Below the pieces are notes generated by a model. It did not search any database and was not told where the DNA came from. It worked only from the letters and a program-made list of their open reading frames with translations. A DNA stretch of 62,266 nucleotides from Bacteroidales bacterium UBA5429 (lineage in GTDB: Bacteria; Bacteroidota; Bacteroidia; Bacteroidales; WCHB1-69). The stretch covers positions 95,149 to 157,414 of the forward strand of contig DIRT01000037.1 of assembly GCA_002427605.1 (NCBI GenBank). The letters run 5' to 3'. A program made the translations under genes and the position numbers. How positions within the stretch are numbered: position 1 is the first letter of the stretch; each line of letters starts with the position of its first letter. Of the stretch, positions 49,191-58,409 are shown one piece after another.

Positions 49191-49246
49191 GTTTATTTTT
49201 TGGAATAATGTGAAGAGGAAATTGTAAGTATTAGACATACACTATG

Positions 49247-49891
49247 TTATCGAATAAAGTTAGTGCCAATCTTCTTCACTCTTTCTGGAGCCGGGAACTG
49301 TTCTTTGCCATGTGCAATCAGTTTGAGGGTCCAACAAAAGTTTCGCGCTAATACAGCAAGCGTTTGGAGTCCCTCATGATCTTCCAGCACTTCTCCCGGT
49401 TTACTTCCATGTAGTACATTCCAGTAATTAGATGCAGGAATGATCATTTCGGAGTAGAGCAGGTAGTTGTTCAGATCCAAAAAGGCATTGCTTCCACCGG
49501 CACGTCTGGTCACTACAACAGCAGCTCCTACTTTGTGTCTGAATAGATGTCCGTTGGACCCCGATACGTAAAACATACGATCTAAAAAGGATTTAAAAGT
49601 ACCATTGATGGAGGCATAATAGACAGGTGATGCAATAATGATTCCATCCGCTTCTTTGGCTTTTTGAATCATCTCATTCACAGGATCTTTGTCGAAAACA
49701 CAACGTTCATTTTTGTTAGTGCGACACGTACCACATGCCATGCAGCCTTGAATAGTGCTGTTTCCTATATGGAGGATTTCGAAGTCAACCCCATTTTGTT
49801 CAAATATGGGTTGCATTGACTGAAGTGCGTTGAACGTGTTTCCCCCCTTTTTTGGAGATCCATTAAAAGCAATAACTTTCATCTTTTTCAT
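49247..49891 (-). CDS. Iron-sulfur flavoprotein (NADPH-dependent FMN reductase family)
   Basis: 214-residue flavodoxin-like fold: FNGSPKKGGNT at 9-19 binds the FMN phosphate, and IIIASPVYYASINGTFKSFLDR (about 90-111) is the classic second motif. A four-cysteine cluster CMACGTCRTNKNERC (about 51-65) gives the spacing Cx2Cx2Cx7C, which fits the compact [4Fe-4S] motif of Isf-type flavoproteins from anaerobes. It probably handles electron transfer or oxygen/peroxide defence; the donor is unknown. It lies 32 nt after the NfeD-like gene. Confidence 0.86.
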   Translation of the reverse strand: MKKMKVIAFNGSPKKGGNTFNALQSMQPIFEQNGVDFEILHIGNSTIQGCMACGTCRTNKNERCVFDKDPVNEMIQKAKEADGIIIASPVYYASINGTFKSFLDRMFYVSGSNGHLFRHKVGAAVVVTRRAGGSNAFLDLNNYLLYSEMIIPASNYWNVLHGSKPGEVLEDHEGLQTLAVLARNFCWTLKLIAHGKEQFPAPERVKKIGTNFIR

Positions 49892-49923
49892 AATTTGTAA
49901 CTATTTAGTTTGATTTGAGTTTT

Positions 49924-51258
49924 TTATTGTGGTATAACGACAAGTTGTGAGTTTTCAAAGCCAACTACTTTGATCGGTGTGTCCCTCTCAATAACCCCTC
50001 GTTTGGCTACCGCATCATATTGAGTTCCATCAATTTCAATTTTACCCGCCGGTCTTAAAATAGTGACAGTAATACCCTCTTTTCCAACTAATTGATGCCA
50101 TTCGACATTTTGAGAAAGATATCCTTCCTCCTTGTGCATTTCAGTATTGAGTGCAATGGTTCCAAATGGAGTACGCATTAAAATTAGTTTCTTTCCCAGC
50201 CAAATAGAGAGCCCGAAGCCGGCAGCAAGCGCAACCACTACTATCATAATGGATTGGAATATGGTTGAGGGTGGGGTGAATTGAAAATTAAACTTGATAT
50301 TAAAGATCATGGCGAGAATTAGTGAGGTAACCATCAGGACAATTCCGGAAACTCCGACAATTCCAAATCCCGGAATCACAAATATTTCTACCAGCAGAAG
50401 AACCAATCCGACAATAAAGAGCAGGATTTCCCAATGGGCGGCTAATCCATGAATGTAATGGGGCGCAAAGAAGAGTAAGGCTGCCGTTATAGCGACAATC
50501 AGAGGAAACCCTACACCCGGTGTTTGCAACTCAAAATAGATTCCCCCAATAATTGCCATGATTAAAAGACCACTGACGATGGGATTTATCAAAAAGAGAA
50601 TAAAGCGATCGACCCATGAGAGTTCTTGTTCTACAAATTTATAATCGGTAATGTTATTGATCTCCATAACCTCTTCACGGGAATTTACTTCTCCTTCACA
50701 AAAACCATGAAGTATCGCTTCCGATGTGGTAAAAGTGAGGACTTTGTTAGAGTCAATAATCCCTTCAATGTATACATCGGGATCAACCATAGCTTGCGCA
50801 ATGTCAGGATCTCTCCCTTTTTTCTCAGCTGTAGATCTCATTAATGATCTCATGTATGACTGGTATTTGTCAGGCAAAACTGTTCCCTCCTGATCAACAA
50901 CAGAAGCAGCACCAATAGAAGCACCGGGAACCATGTAGATGCTGTCACAAGCAATGGAAATCAATGCTCCTGCAGAGGCTGCATTCACGTCAATGAAAAC
51001 ATAGACAGGAATCTCGCTTTTCATCAACAGAGTCCTGATTTTATCAGCTGCCTCCAACTCACCACCAAACGTGTTTAAACGTAAAAGAATGAGATCAGCA
51101 TTCTGTTCTTTAGCATCCTTCAGTGCTGACTGAGTTCGTTTTAAAGCAGGTTTGGCAATGACATCATCAATTTCATAATAGTACACTTTTTGATGAGTTT
51201 GTGCTATTGTACTGATTGTGAATAGCAAATAGGTCAATAAGGCGATAATTCTTTTCAT
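49924..51258 (-). CDS. NfeD-family membrane serine protease
   Basis: 444 residues. A signal peptide (ends TIAQ) precedes a ClpP-class protease domain (about 20-200) with the nucleophile in AASAGALISIACD and a plausible catalytic lysine in LPDKYQSY. Four or five membrane helices span about 225-365. The C-terminal OB fold (NfeD domain) is at about 380-444 (GKEGITVTILRPAGKIEIDGTQYDAVAKRG). Full-length NfeD proteins cut stomatin partners in the membrane; no stomatin gene is adjacent here. It has its own promoter. Confidence 0.92.
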   Translation of the reverse strand: MKRIIALLTYLLFTISTIAQTHQKVYYYEIDDVIAKPALKRTQSALKDAKEQNADLILLRLNTFGGELEAADKIRTLLMKSEIPVYVFIDVNAASAGALISIACDSIYMVPGASIGAASVVDQEGTVLPDKYQSYMRSLMRSTAEKKGRDPDIAQAMVDPDVYIEGIIDSNKVLTFTTSEAILHGFCEGEVNSREEVMEINNITDYKFVEQELSWVDRFILFLINPIVSGLLIMAIIGGIYFELQTPGVGFPLIVAITAALLFFAPHYIHGLAAHWEILLFIVGLVLLLVEIFVIPGFGIVGVSGIVLMVTSLILAMIFNIKFNFQFTPPSTIFQSIMIVVVALAAGFGLSIWLGKKLILMRTPFGTIALNTEMHKEEGYLSQNVEWHQLVGKEGITVTILRPAGKIEIDGTQYDAVAKRGVIERDTPIKVVGFENSQLVVIPQ

Positions 51259-51281
51259 CTTCTATGTATAAATTCAACCTA

Positions 51282-51289
51282 CAAAGTTA
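51282..51289 (-). promoter_or_regulatory. Promoter -7 element of the NfeD-like gene
   Basis: On the minus strand TAACTTTG, 23 nt before the start codon at 51258. The 267-bp gap to ridA (51259-51525) is otherwise A/T-rich with no gene seen. Confidence 0.55.
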
Positions 51290-51486
51290 TAAAAAAATAT
51301 GATAGGATAATCTGTCATTTTTTATATTTAAAAAGGGTATCCTAATGAGTTTACATTTATTGTTGAGAAATTATCGATTTATTCGGATGAAATCAGGAAT
51401 TTGTATTCATTGATTTGTTTATATCAGAAGAAATAAATCTTTGAAAATATTTTTTGTTTTTCAGTCAATATAAGCATTTTTTTTCG

Positions 51487-51494
51487 TAATTTTG
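51487..51494 (+). promoter_or_regulatory. ridA promoter -7 element
   Basis: TAATTTTG followed by CAG, 31 nt before the ATG at 51526. No -33 TTG at the expected distance. Confidence 0.45.
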
Positions 51495-51525
51495 CAGATT
51501 GTAAAATTTAATAAATTAAGTAAAA

Positions 51526-51903
51526 ATGAAAAAAATAATTAGTACACCTAATGCACCTTTAGCAATTGGACCTTATAGCCAAGCTGTAGAAATGAATGGA
51601 ACTTTATACATATCAGGTCAGATACCTCTTGATCCTGCTACCGGTAAGATCGTTGAGGGAGGCATAGTAGAGCAAACAGAACAGGTTATGCGTAATATTG
51701 GCGCGATTCTCGAAGCTGCAGGATATACTTTTCAAAATGTGGTAAAATCTACTTGTTTACTTAGTGATATAGCTAACTTTAAAGCTATGAATGAAGTGTA
51801 TGGAAATTACTATAAAGAAAATTCACCTGCCAGAGCAGCTTTTGCTGTGAAAGATTTACCTGCTGGAGCTTTGGTGGAAATTGAAACTATAGCGATGAAA
51901 TAG
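51526..51903 (+). CDS. RidA-family enamine/imine deaminase
   Basis: 125 residues, the normal size for RidA. It hydrolyses reactive 2-aminoacrylate-like enamines and imines released by PLP enzymes. Signatures are NAPLAIGPYSQAVEMNGTLYISGQIPLDPATG near the N-terminus, and the C-terminal block PARAAFAVKDLPAGALVEIE that includes the catalytic arginine (SPARAAF). Trimer expected, cytoplasmic. In a cell that ferments amino acids it would protect PLP enzymes. Monocistronic. Confidence 0.95.
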   Translation: MKKIISTPNAPLAIGPYSQAVEMNGTLYISGQIPLDPATGKIVEGGIVEQTEQVMRNIGAILEAAGYTFQNVVKSTCLLSDIANFKAMNEVYGNYYKENSPARAAFAVKDLPAGALVEIETIAMK

Positions 51904-51931
51904 TATTGATTTACTAATCTACTTTAGAATT

Positions 51932-51961
51932 AAAAATAAAAGGGGGGAAGGAAGTTTATTT
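51932..51961 (-). repeat. Degenerate tail of the composite repeat (tentative)
   Basis: On the minus strand CCTTCCCCCCTTTTATTTTT and then AATTC resembles the last bases of the 47-nt core plus the TTTTATTTAAAATTCC tail of copy A. The rest of the core is not present. It lies in the ridA-gyrA gap. Confidence 0.4.
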
Positions 51962-51996
51962 TGTATTGTAACTTTCTTACCTAATGAAAAAAATTG

Positions 51997-52004
51997 TATC
52001 TTTG
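51997..52004 (+). promoter_or_regulatory. gyrA promoter -7 element
   Basis: TATCTTTG, with a leader of about 60 nt to the ATG at 52070. No convincing -33 element. Confidence 0.5.
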
Positions 52005-52069
52005 TAGGTTCATTTATTAAATAATAAAGAACTAAAACTACGTTAAATATTTCAACAACTACAACTAAC

Positions 52070-54613
52070 ATGGAAGAAGGAGAAAAAATTATTCAGGTAA
52101 ATATCGAAGATCAGATGAAGTCAGCTTATATTGACTACTCTATGTCTGTTATTGTATCTCGTGCTTTACCTGATGTTCGTGATGGATTGAAACCGGTACA
52201 TAGAAGAATATTATATGCAATGTGGGATCTGGGTATAACATCAGGAAAACCCCACAAGAAATCTGCAAGAATTGTTGGAGATGTATTAGGAAAATACCAC
52301 CCTCATGGGGATACTGCTGTTTATGACTCAATGGTTAGAATGGCACAACATTGGTCCTTGAGATATCCTTTTGTTGATGGACAAGGAAACTTTGGATCTG
52401 TCGATGGAGACAGTCCGGCAGCTATGCGTTATACAGAAGCAAGAATGAGAAGGATTGCTGAAGAGATGCTGGTGGATATTGAAAAAGAAACTGTAGATTT
52501 TTCAAATAACTTTGATGACTCATTGCAAGAACCAACAGTGTTGCCTTCAAAAATACCAAGTCTTTTAATTAATGGTTCATCAGGAATTGCTGTGGGAATG
52601 GCCACTAATATGCCTCCCCACAATCTTTCAGAAGTGTGTGATGGTATTGTTGCTTATGTTGACAATCAAGAGATTACTATTCCGGAATTGATGGAGTATG
52701 TTAAAGCACCCGATTTTCCAACTTCCTGTATAATTTATGGTTATGACGGAGTTCGGGAAGCCTTTGAAACAGGTAGAGGTAGAGTCGTAATGCGGGGAGA
52801 AGCAACTATTGATGAAGAGTCTGATAGAACAACTATAACAGTCACAAGCTTGCCTTATCTTACTAATCCATCTGATATGATCAGAAGAACAGTAGAACTG
52901 ATCAGAGAAGATAAAATTGACGGTATTTCTAATATTGAAAATTTATCAAGTGATAAGAATGGGACTAAAATTATCTATGAACTGAAAAAAGATGCAGTAC
53001 CTAATGTAGTATTGAATAAACTATATCAATATACTGCACTTCAATCCTCATTCAGTGTTAATAATATAGCTTTAGTTGGTGGAAGACCTGTTTCCTTGAA
53101 TCTAAAGGATCAGATAGCAGAGTTTGTGAAACACAGAATGGAAGTGGTTATTCGGAGATCGCAATTTGAATTGAGAAAAGCGAGGGAAAGAGCACATATT
53201 CTGGAAGGATTGCTGAAAGCACTGGATATTATTGATGAAATTATTGCCTTAATCAGAGCTTCCAAGACCGTTGCGGATGCTGTACAGGAATTAATGGCGA
53301 AGTATGAGTTTAGTGAAAGACAGGCAACTGCCATTGTTGAAATGAGATTAAGACAGCTCGTAGGATTGGAAAGAGATAGACTGCAAGCTGAATATGATGA
53401 GTTAATCAAAAAAATAGAATATCTTGAGCAAGTGTTGTCGGACGAAGAGCTGAGAAAAGAGATTATTAAAGAAGAAACATTAGAGATGAAACTCAAGTAT
53501 GGAGATGAAAGAAAATCCAGAATTGAGTATTCCGCTTCAGATTTTAGAATTGAAGATACGATTGCAGATGATGAGGTTGTTATCACTATTTCTCACCTGG
53601 GTTATATTAAAAGAACATTACTATCTGAATATAGAGTTCAACATAGAGGTGGTAAAGGCTCTAAAGCTTCAGCTTCTCGTGATGAGGATTTTATCGAACA
53701 TCTTTATACCGCAACAAATCACAACTACCTTCTTTTCTTTACAGAAAAAGGAAAGTGTTTCTGGTTAAGAGTATTTGAAATTCCGGAAGGAAGTAAAACA
53801 TCTAAGGGTAGAGCGATTCAAAACTTGATTAATATTGAGTCTGATGATAAAATTAAAGCGGTAATCAATGTGGATAACTTATCAGATGATGACTATATAA
53901 ATAACAACTACATTATCTTGTGTTCAGAAAAAGGAATTATTAAGAAGACTTCATTAGAAGCTTATTCCAGACCAAGACAAAATGGAATTATTGCGATTAC
54001 CATTAAGGATGATAATCATCTACTGGAAGCTAAACTGACTAATGGAAGCAGTGAAATTATGATGGCTCTTTACTCCGGTAAAGCGATCAGATTTAGTGAG
54101 AAAACTGTCAGACCGATGGGAAGAAATGCTATGGGAGTGAAGGGAATTACTTTGGGTAATCCTGATGATTATGTGGTTGGAATGATTTGTGTTGATAATG
54201 ATCAGTATGATATTTTGGTGGTTTCTGAGAATGGTTATGGTAAAAGATCCCCCTTGGAGGATTACAGAGCTACCAATAGGGGAGGGAAGGGTGTTAAAAC
54301 AATTAGTATTACTGAGAAAACAGGTGGATTAATAGCAATTAAAAATGTTACAGATGAGGATGACCTGATGATTATTAACCGATCCGGTATTGCTATTCGC
54401 CTTCATGTAGATCAGTTAAGAGTAATGGGTAGAGCTACTCAAGGAGTTAAATTGATCAATCTGAATGAGGATGATGTTATTGCCGCTGTATCTCAAGTTC
54501 CAAGAGAAGAAGATGAAGAGGAAAACGATATAATGACAGATGAAACTGAAAATATGAATTCAGTTGAAAATACAGAGAGTGATGAATCCGAATCAATTTC
54601 AGAAAATGAATAA
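52070..54613 (+). CDS. gyrA: DNA gyrase subunit A
   Basis: 847 residues. It introduces negative supercoils with GyrB. The catalytic tyrosine is Tyr121 in MRYTEARM. The quinolone-resistance region HPHGDTAVYD has Thr82 at the position of E. coli Ser83 and Asp86 at that of Asp87. The C-terminal six-blade domain carries a GyrA box variant, QHRGGKG (about residues 523-529). An acidic tail (about 815-847, Glu/Asp/Ser-rich) ends the protein. Two TPR genes follow at 12 nt and 24 nt and may be co-transcribed. Confidence 0.97.
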   Translation: MEEGEKIIQVNIEDQMKSAYIDYSMSVIVSRALPDVRDGLKPVHRRILYAMWDLGITSGKPHKKSARIVGDVLGKYHPHGDTAVYDSMVRMAQHWSLRYPFVDGQGNFGSVDGDSPAAMRYTEARMRRIAEEMLVDIEKETVDFSNNFDDSLQEPTVLPSKIPSLLINGSSGIAVGMATNMPPHNLSEVCDGIVAYVDNQEITIPELMEYVKAPDFPTSCIIYGYDGVREAFETGRGRVVMRGEATIDEESDRTTITVTSLPYLTNPSDMIRRTVELIREDKIDGISNIENLSSDKNGTKIIYELKKDAVPNVVLNKLYQYTALQSSFSVNNIALVGGRPVSLNLKDQIAEFVKHRMEVVIRRSQFELRKARERAHILEGLLKALDIIDEIIALIRASKTVADAVQELMAKYEFSERQATAIVEMRLRQLVGLERDRLQAEYDELIKKIEYLEQVLSDEELRKEIIKEETLEMKLKYGDERKSRIEYSASDFRIEDTIADDEVVITISHLGYIKRTLLSEYRVQHRGGKGSKASASRDEDFIEHLYTATNHNYLLFFTEKGKCFWLRVFEIPEGSKTSKGRAIQNLINIESDDKIKAVINVDNLSDDDYINNNYIILCSEKGIIKKTSLEAYSRPRQNGIIAITIKDDNHLLEAKLTNGSSEIMMALYSGKAIRFSEKTVRPMGRNAMGVKGITLGNPDDYVVGMICVDNDQYDILVVSENGYGKRSPLEDYRATNRGGKGVKTISITEKTGGLIAIKNVTDEDDLMIINRSGIAIRLHVDQLRVMGRATQGVKLINLNEDDVIAAVSQVPREEDEEENDIMTDETENMNSVENTESDESESISENE

Positions 54614-54625
54614 AATACTGAACCT

Positions 54626-55810
54626 ATGAGAAATAAGTTAGTCATTCTTTCTTTACTGATTTTCTCTTTTCTTTCAGTAATGGCACAAAAGCCGTCACTG
54701 AACAGAGCATATAATGCCTTTACCAATGGAGATTATTTTGAAGCAAAAGAATTGATAGATCTTTGTGTCAATGACCCTAAACTTTCATCTAAAGCCTTAA
54801 CCTATTTGTATAAGGGTAACATTTATCTTTATTTAGCTAATCATGAGTATGAGAAAAAAAGAGAAAATGAAAGCTATATAATCCAGTTTCCTGATGCACC
54901 GGTTCAAGCTTATGATGCCTTTATTAAGACTCAGACTATGGATAAGCAGATTGATGCTTATAATATATTGACACCCGATGTTGCATTACCATCCTTGTAC
55001 GGATTGCTATATGTATATGGAGTGGATGAGCTGATAGCAGAAAGATATCAATCTGCAAAGAATGTATTAGAAAAAGCAATCTATTGTTATGAGTTAAAAA
55101 CACCTGATATTCCTTTGCATGGTGAGTTGTATTTTTATTATGCATACACATTAGAAAACTTAAAGGATCCTAATGCACTTCCTTTTTATGAAAAGGCACT
55201 CAATGATGGGTCAGAAAATCCTAATCTGTTTCTACGTTTGATGGAGTTATACAAGTTAGCAGGAACGCCGGAAAAGAGTGATCAGTTGTTTGAAAAGATG
55301 AAGCAAGTTGAAACTCAGGATCCGGCTCTTTATTTGGCAGAAATAGATTACCACTTTTATAAAAAGGATATGGTAAGAGTGAAAAAAATGCTTGATGAGG
55401 TTCCAGCTTCGGTTTATGGGAATCCTGACCTCTTAGTTAATATAGCTAACTTTTTTATTCAGCTTGAAGAATATGATGATGCAAAATCCTATTTAACCAG
55501 GGCACTTCAGTATGATAAAGAAAACTATATTATACTTTATAATCTGGGCGTTTGTTATTACTATTTGTCTGAGAAGAAATTCAAAGAGTATAATGAAATG
55601 GATTATACAGTCCAAATGGAGGAGATTACCAGAATTAAAAAAGAATCTAAGGATTTGCTTGCAGAGGCAGAATTTTATTTTGAGAAAGTAATTTTAAAAG
55701 AACCTAATGATTTAAACGTTTTAAATATTTTAAGGTCCATATATGGGAGGAACGATTCCCCTAAGTATGATGATATAGTAAAAAAGATTGAAAGTTTAGA
55801 AAACAAATAA
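54626..55810 (+). CDS. Secreted TPR-repeat protein (first of a pair)
   Basis: 394 residues. The signal peptide ends near VMAQ (about 21). TPR-like helices run through the protein: RAYNAFTNGDYFEAKELID, AKNVLEKAIYCYELKTP, PFYEKALNDGSENPNLFLRLMELYKLAGTPEKSD, and EYDDAKSYLTRALQYDKENYIILYNLGVCYYYL with YFEKVILKEPNDLNVLNIL. It probably acts in the periplasm or on the outer membrane as a scaffold; no enzyme motif. It lies 12 nt after gyrA, which may be accidental. The next gene encodes a similarly built protein. Confidence 0.82.
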   Translation: MRNKLVILSLLIFSFLSVMAQKPSLNRAYNAFTNGDYFEAKELIDLCVNDPKLSSKALTYLYKGNIYLYLANHEYEKKRENESYIIQFPDAPVQAYDAFIKTQTMDKQIDAYNILTPDVALPSLYGLLYVYGVDELIAERYQSAKNVLEKAIYCYELKTPDIPLHGELYFYYAYTLENLKDPNALPFYEKALNDGSENPNLFLRLMELYKLAGTPEKSDQLFEKMKQVETQDPALYLAEIDYHFYKKDMVRVKKMLDEVPASVYGNPDLLVNIANFFIQLEEYDDAKSYLTRALQYDKENYIILYNLGVCYYYLSEKKFKEYNEMDYTVQMEEITRIKKESKDLLAEAEFYFEKVILKEPNDLNVLNILRSIYGRNDSPKYDDIVKKIESLENK

Positions 55811-55834
55811 CATTATTGACAAACATTTTAAAAC

Positions 55835-57076
55835 ATGAAAAAATTATTTAGTTTAATTGCTGTGTTAATGTTTTTCATTACTTCCCTGTTAGCTCAGGAT
55901 TGTTTGAATGATATACATTACACCATTGTGAATCAAAATGCTCCAGGAAAGGCTAAAAATCAGTTTGACAGGAAATGTATGCCTGGAAATGAAGGAAATG
56001 CCAGAGTTTGGTTGATGAAAGCCAATGTTTATGTGAGATACTATTTGTATGAACAAGGATTGAAAGCAAAAGATCCATCGTATAAAATTAAACAACCAGA
56101 CATTATTCTCGAAGCTGTTGATGCATTTGCCAAAGCTATTCAAATAGACAAAAATGTACAACCGATGAGAAATATGTTGGGTGCAATGGAAGGACAAAGA
56201 GAGTGTGCCAGGGATGTTGAAGTGCTGGGAGATAAATATTTTGATAATGAAGATTATGATAAAGCGTTGGAAATCTATGAAATAGCCTTGAGATGTTATC
56301 GTATTCAAACTGAAGATAAAAAGCTTAATGAAGTTGATATATACAGAATTAACTATAATTTATACGTCATTTATAAGATTAAACAAGATCTTGAGAACTA
56401 TATAACCTATTTAACTCGTGCGTATGAGTCTAGGGAGAATACAGCTCCTGTAGTGTATCGTGATATGTATTCATACTACCTTTCAGTGCAAGATACAGTT
56501 AAATGTGGTGAAGTAGTGAAGAAAGCAAAAAGAATGATTTCGGATACGCTACCCGCATATTATGATATTCAATTACTTGAATTAAACTATTTGTATCTCA
56601 CTCAAGAAGAATCAACTCTTAAGGCAAATGCATTACAAATGCTTCAAAATCATGCTATTGATGAAGAAAATGAAGCTAAATTTGTTGAGTTAATGGAGTA
56701 TCTGATTAATGTTGATGCAGATAAAGAACTAGGGGAGTTTGTGGATCAATATTTAGAGAAATATCCTAATAGTGCCTCATTCACCGCTTTTAAAGCAGAC
56801 CTCTACCAAAAAGAGGCTGAAAAAATTGAAGATGAAAGACAAGAGATAAGATTATCTGATCGTAGTAATAACGAAAAAATTAAGCTACAAGAAGAATTGA
56901 TAGCTAAAAAGGAGGCTGTATTACTACAGGCTCATGATTGGTATCAAAAAGCTTATGAATTGAATAGTGACGATCTTCATACAATTAGACAACTATATAA
57001 GCTTAAAGTTATGTCTCACTTACCAATAAGTGAAGAGCTGCAAGAAAAGTTTAATGCTACTCTGGGAGGAAATTAA
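55835..57076 (+). CDS. Secreted TPR-repeat protein (second of a pair)
   Basis: 413 residues with a signal peptide (ends SLLAQD). Layout and some stretches recall the preceding protein: YLYEQGLKAKDPSYKIKQPDIILEAVDAFAKAIQ, DNEDYDKALEIYEIALRCYRIQT and YLEKYPNSASFTAFKADLYQKEAEKIEDERQEIR, ending with a TPR (LQAHDWYQKAYELNSDD). Cysteines occur at several places. Tandem position and parallel design suggest duplication and divergence. The pair ends at a strong terminator shared with the convergent kce gene. Confidence 0.82.
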   Translation: MKKLFSLIAVLMFFITSLLAQDCLNDIHYTIVNQNAPGKAKNQFDRKCMPGNEGNARVWLMKANVYVRYYLYEQGLKAKDPSYKIKQPDIILEAVDAFAKAIQIDKNVQPMRNMLGAMEGQRECARDVEVLGDKYFDNEDYDKALEIYEIALRCYRIQTEDKKLNEVDIYRINYNLYVIYKIKQDLENYITYLTRAYESRENTAPVVYRDMYSYYLSVQDTVKCGEVVKKAKRMISDTLPAYYDIQLLELNYLYLTQEESTLKANALQMLQNHAIDEENEAKFVELMEYLINVDADKELGEFVDQYLEKYPNSASFTAFKADLYQKEAEKIEDERQEIRLSDRSNNEKIKLQEELIAKKEAVLLQAHDWYQKAYELNSDDLHTIRQLYKLKVMSHLPISEELQEKFNATLGGN

Positions 57077-57093
57077 AAAGGTACTCACAAGTA

Positions 57094-57128
57094 AAAAAAG
57101 GCTATTCTGCACAAGAATAGCCTTTTTT
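57094..57128. terminator. Bidirectional terminator between the TPR pair and kce
   Basis: AAAAAAGGCTATTCT (57094-57108) and AGAATAGCCTTTTTT (57114-57128) form a perfect 15-bp inverted repeat around GCACA, with A- and T-runs at both sides. It can end transcription coming from either convergent unit. Confidence 0.9.
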
Positions 57129-57150
57129 AATTTTTGAACTAATCTAATAC

Positions 57151-57978
57151 TTATGAAAGCGGCGCTAGTCCCAAGATTTCTCTTGCTTCAGCAGGAGTAG
57201 CAATTTCTCTTCCAAACTCTTTAGCTAAACGAACCACTTTTTCTACTAATTCTCCGTTAGATTTAGCTAAAACTCCTTTTGATAAGTAAACATTGTCTTC
57301 AAATCCTACTCTAACGTGTCCACCATCAATGATTGCGGCTACAGCAAGAGGAAATTCAAATCGCCCTATACCGGCTACAGTATATGTGGCATCAGCAGGA
57401 ATACTCTCTCTAAGGAAAACAAAATCTCTTAACTCTCCTGTAATACCACCATTTACACCCATTACAAAGTCAAAGTGCATTGGGGATTGGATAAATCCTC
57501 TTTTATGCAGTCTGAGAGCCATATCTATCATACTTTTATCAAAAACTTCTATTTCTGGCTTGATTCCCAATTCAATCATTCGTTTACCGAAATACTTGAT
57601 GGTGTTTTCTGTATTAATAAAAATTTCATCTCCTCCAAAATTGAGGGTTCCGCAATCTAAAGTTGCCATTTCCGGTTTTAATTCGGTGGGTTGTAACCTT
57701 TCATCATCAGTCATTCCCACTGCACCACCAGTCGAAGGTTGAATAATGATATCCGGAATTTCTTTTTTAATAGCGTCAATAGCTTCTTTAAAGCGTCCTT
57801 TATCCTGTGTTGGGGTTCCATCATCCCAGCGAACATGCAAGTGAATAATTGAAGCGCCGGCATCATAAGCTGATTTGGCTTCACGTACTAATTCTTCAAT
57901 AGTATAAGGAACTGCAGGATTGTGCTCTTTTAATACTTCTGCGCCACAAATTGCGGCAGTAATAATTAATTTTTCCAT
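57151..57978 (-). CDS. kce: 3-keto-5-aminohexanoate cleavage enzyme (BKACE family)
   Basis: 275 residues (family DUF849). With acetyl-CoA it cleaves 3-keto-5-aminohexanoate to 3-aminobutyryl-CoA and acetoacetate in lysine fermentation. The zinc ligands fit His46 and His48 (IIHLHVR) and Glu227 in VGFEDN; the neighbouring catalytic Arg is Arg223 in HVRVGFEDN. QPSTGGAVGMT (about 80-90) and ATLDCGTLNFG (about 105-115) are family hallmarks. It resembles the Cloacimonas enzyme that I recall. It is last in lytTR-GNAT-atoD-kal-kce. The dehydrogenase gene kdd, usually next to it, is absent. Confidence 0.95.
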   Translation of the reverse strand: MEKLIITAAICGAEVLKEHNPAVPYTIEELVREAKSAYDAGASIIHLHVRWDDGTPTQDKGRFKEAIDAIKKEIPDIIIQPSTGGAVGMTDDERLQPTELKPEMATLDCGTLNFGGDEIFINTENTIKYFGKRMIELGIKPEIEVFDKSMIDMALRLHKRGFIQSPMHFDFVMGVNGGITGELRDFVFLRESIPADATYTVAGIGRFEFPLAVAAIIDGGHVRVGFEDNVYLSKGVLAKSNGELVEKVVRLAKEFGREIATPAEAREILGLAPLS

Positions 57979-57998
57979 AGTAACTTTTTTTCTTAATA

Positions 57999-58388
57999 TT
58001 AGTGTTGAATTCTTTGATTTTTCTTAGGAACTACACAAGTTCCGGAAGCTCTGCATACAACAACAGGTTCTGCTAAAACGTCAGCAGCAGAGTCAGAAAT
58101 GTCAGCTCTGGGAGCAATCACTTTTCTAGCCTCAAAAGTCATTTTTCTGGAACTACTTCCGGTTGAAACGATTTCACCTGTCGCTTCAATAAAGTCACCG
58201 GCAAAAACCGGAGCTAAAAATTCTACATTGTCGTATGCTACAAAGAGTCCTTCATCACCATCGTGAATAATTAAAAGTTCGGTTGCAACATCACCAAACA
58301 ATTGAAGCATTTTTGCTCCATCAACTAAATTTCCACCATAATGCGCATCTTGAGAACTCATGCGTAATCTAATCATTGATTTTGCCAT
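57999..58388 (-). CDS. kal: 3-aminobutyryl-CoA ammonia-lyase
   Basis: 129-residue hotdog-fold protein. It removes ammonia from L-3-aminobutyryl-CoA to give crotonyl-CoA, the step after Kce. MIRLRMSSQDAHYGGNLVDGAKMLQLFGDVATEL, FVAYDNVEFLAPVFAGDFIEATGEI and the cysteine-bearing C-terminal VVCRASGTCVVPKK fit the family. It lies between atoD (21 nt) and kce (20 nt), exactly the context of the lysine pathway, which makes a thioesterase role unlikely. Confidence 0.92.
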   Translation of the reverse strand: MAKSMIRLRMSSQDAHYGGNLVDGAKMLQLFGDVATELLIIHDGDEGLFVAYDNVEFLAPVFAGDFIEATGEIVSTGSSSRKMTFEARKVIAPRADISDSAADVLAEPVVVCRASGTCVVPKKNQRIQH

Positions 58389-58409
58389 TTTTATATATTT
58401 AAAAGGTTA

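Noticed and set aside
53110..53586. 158-residue Ser/Ile-rich minus-strand frame inside gyrA
   Set aside because: Antisense shadow of the coiled-coil part of GyrA; composition is that of reversed Glu/Lys/Asp codons.
57293..57742. 149-residue plus-strand frame opposite kce
   Set aside because: Shadow of kce, whose zinc ligands and motifs are intact.
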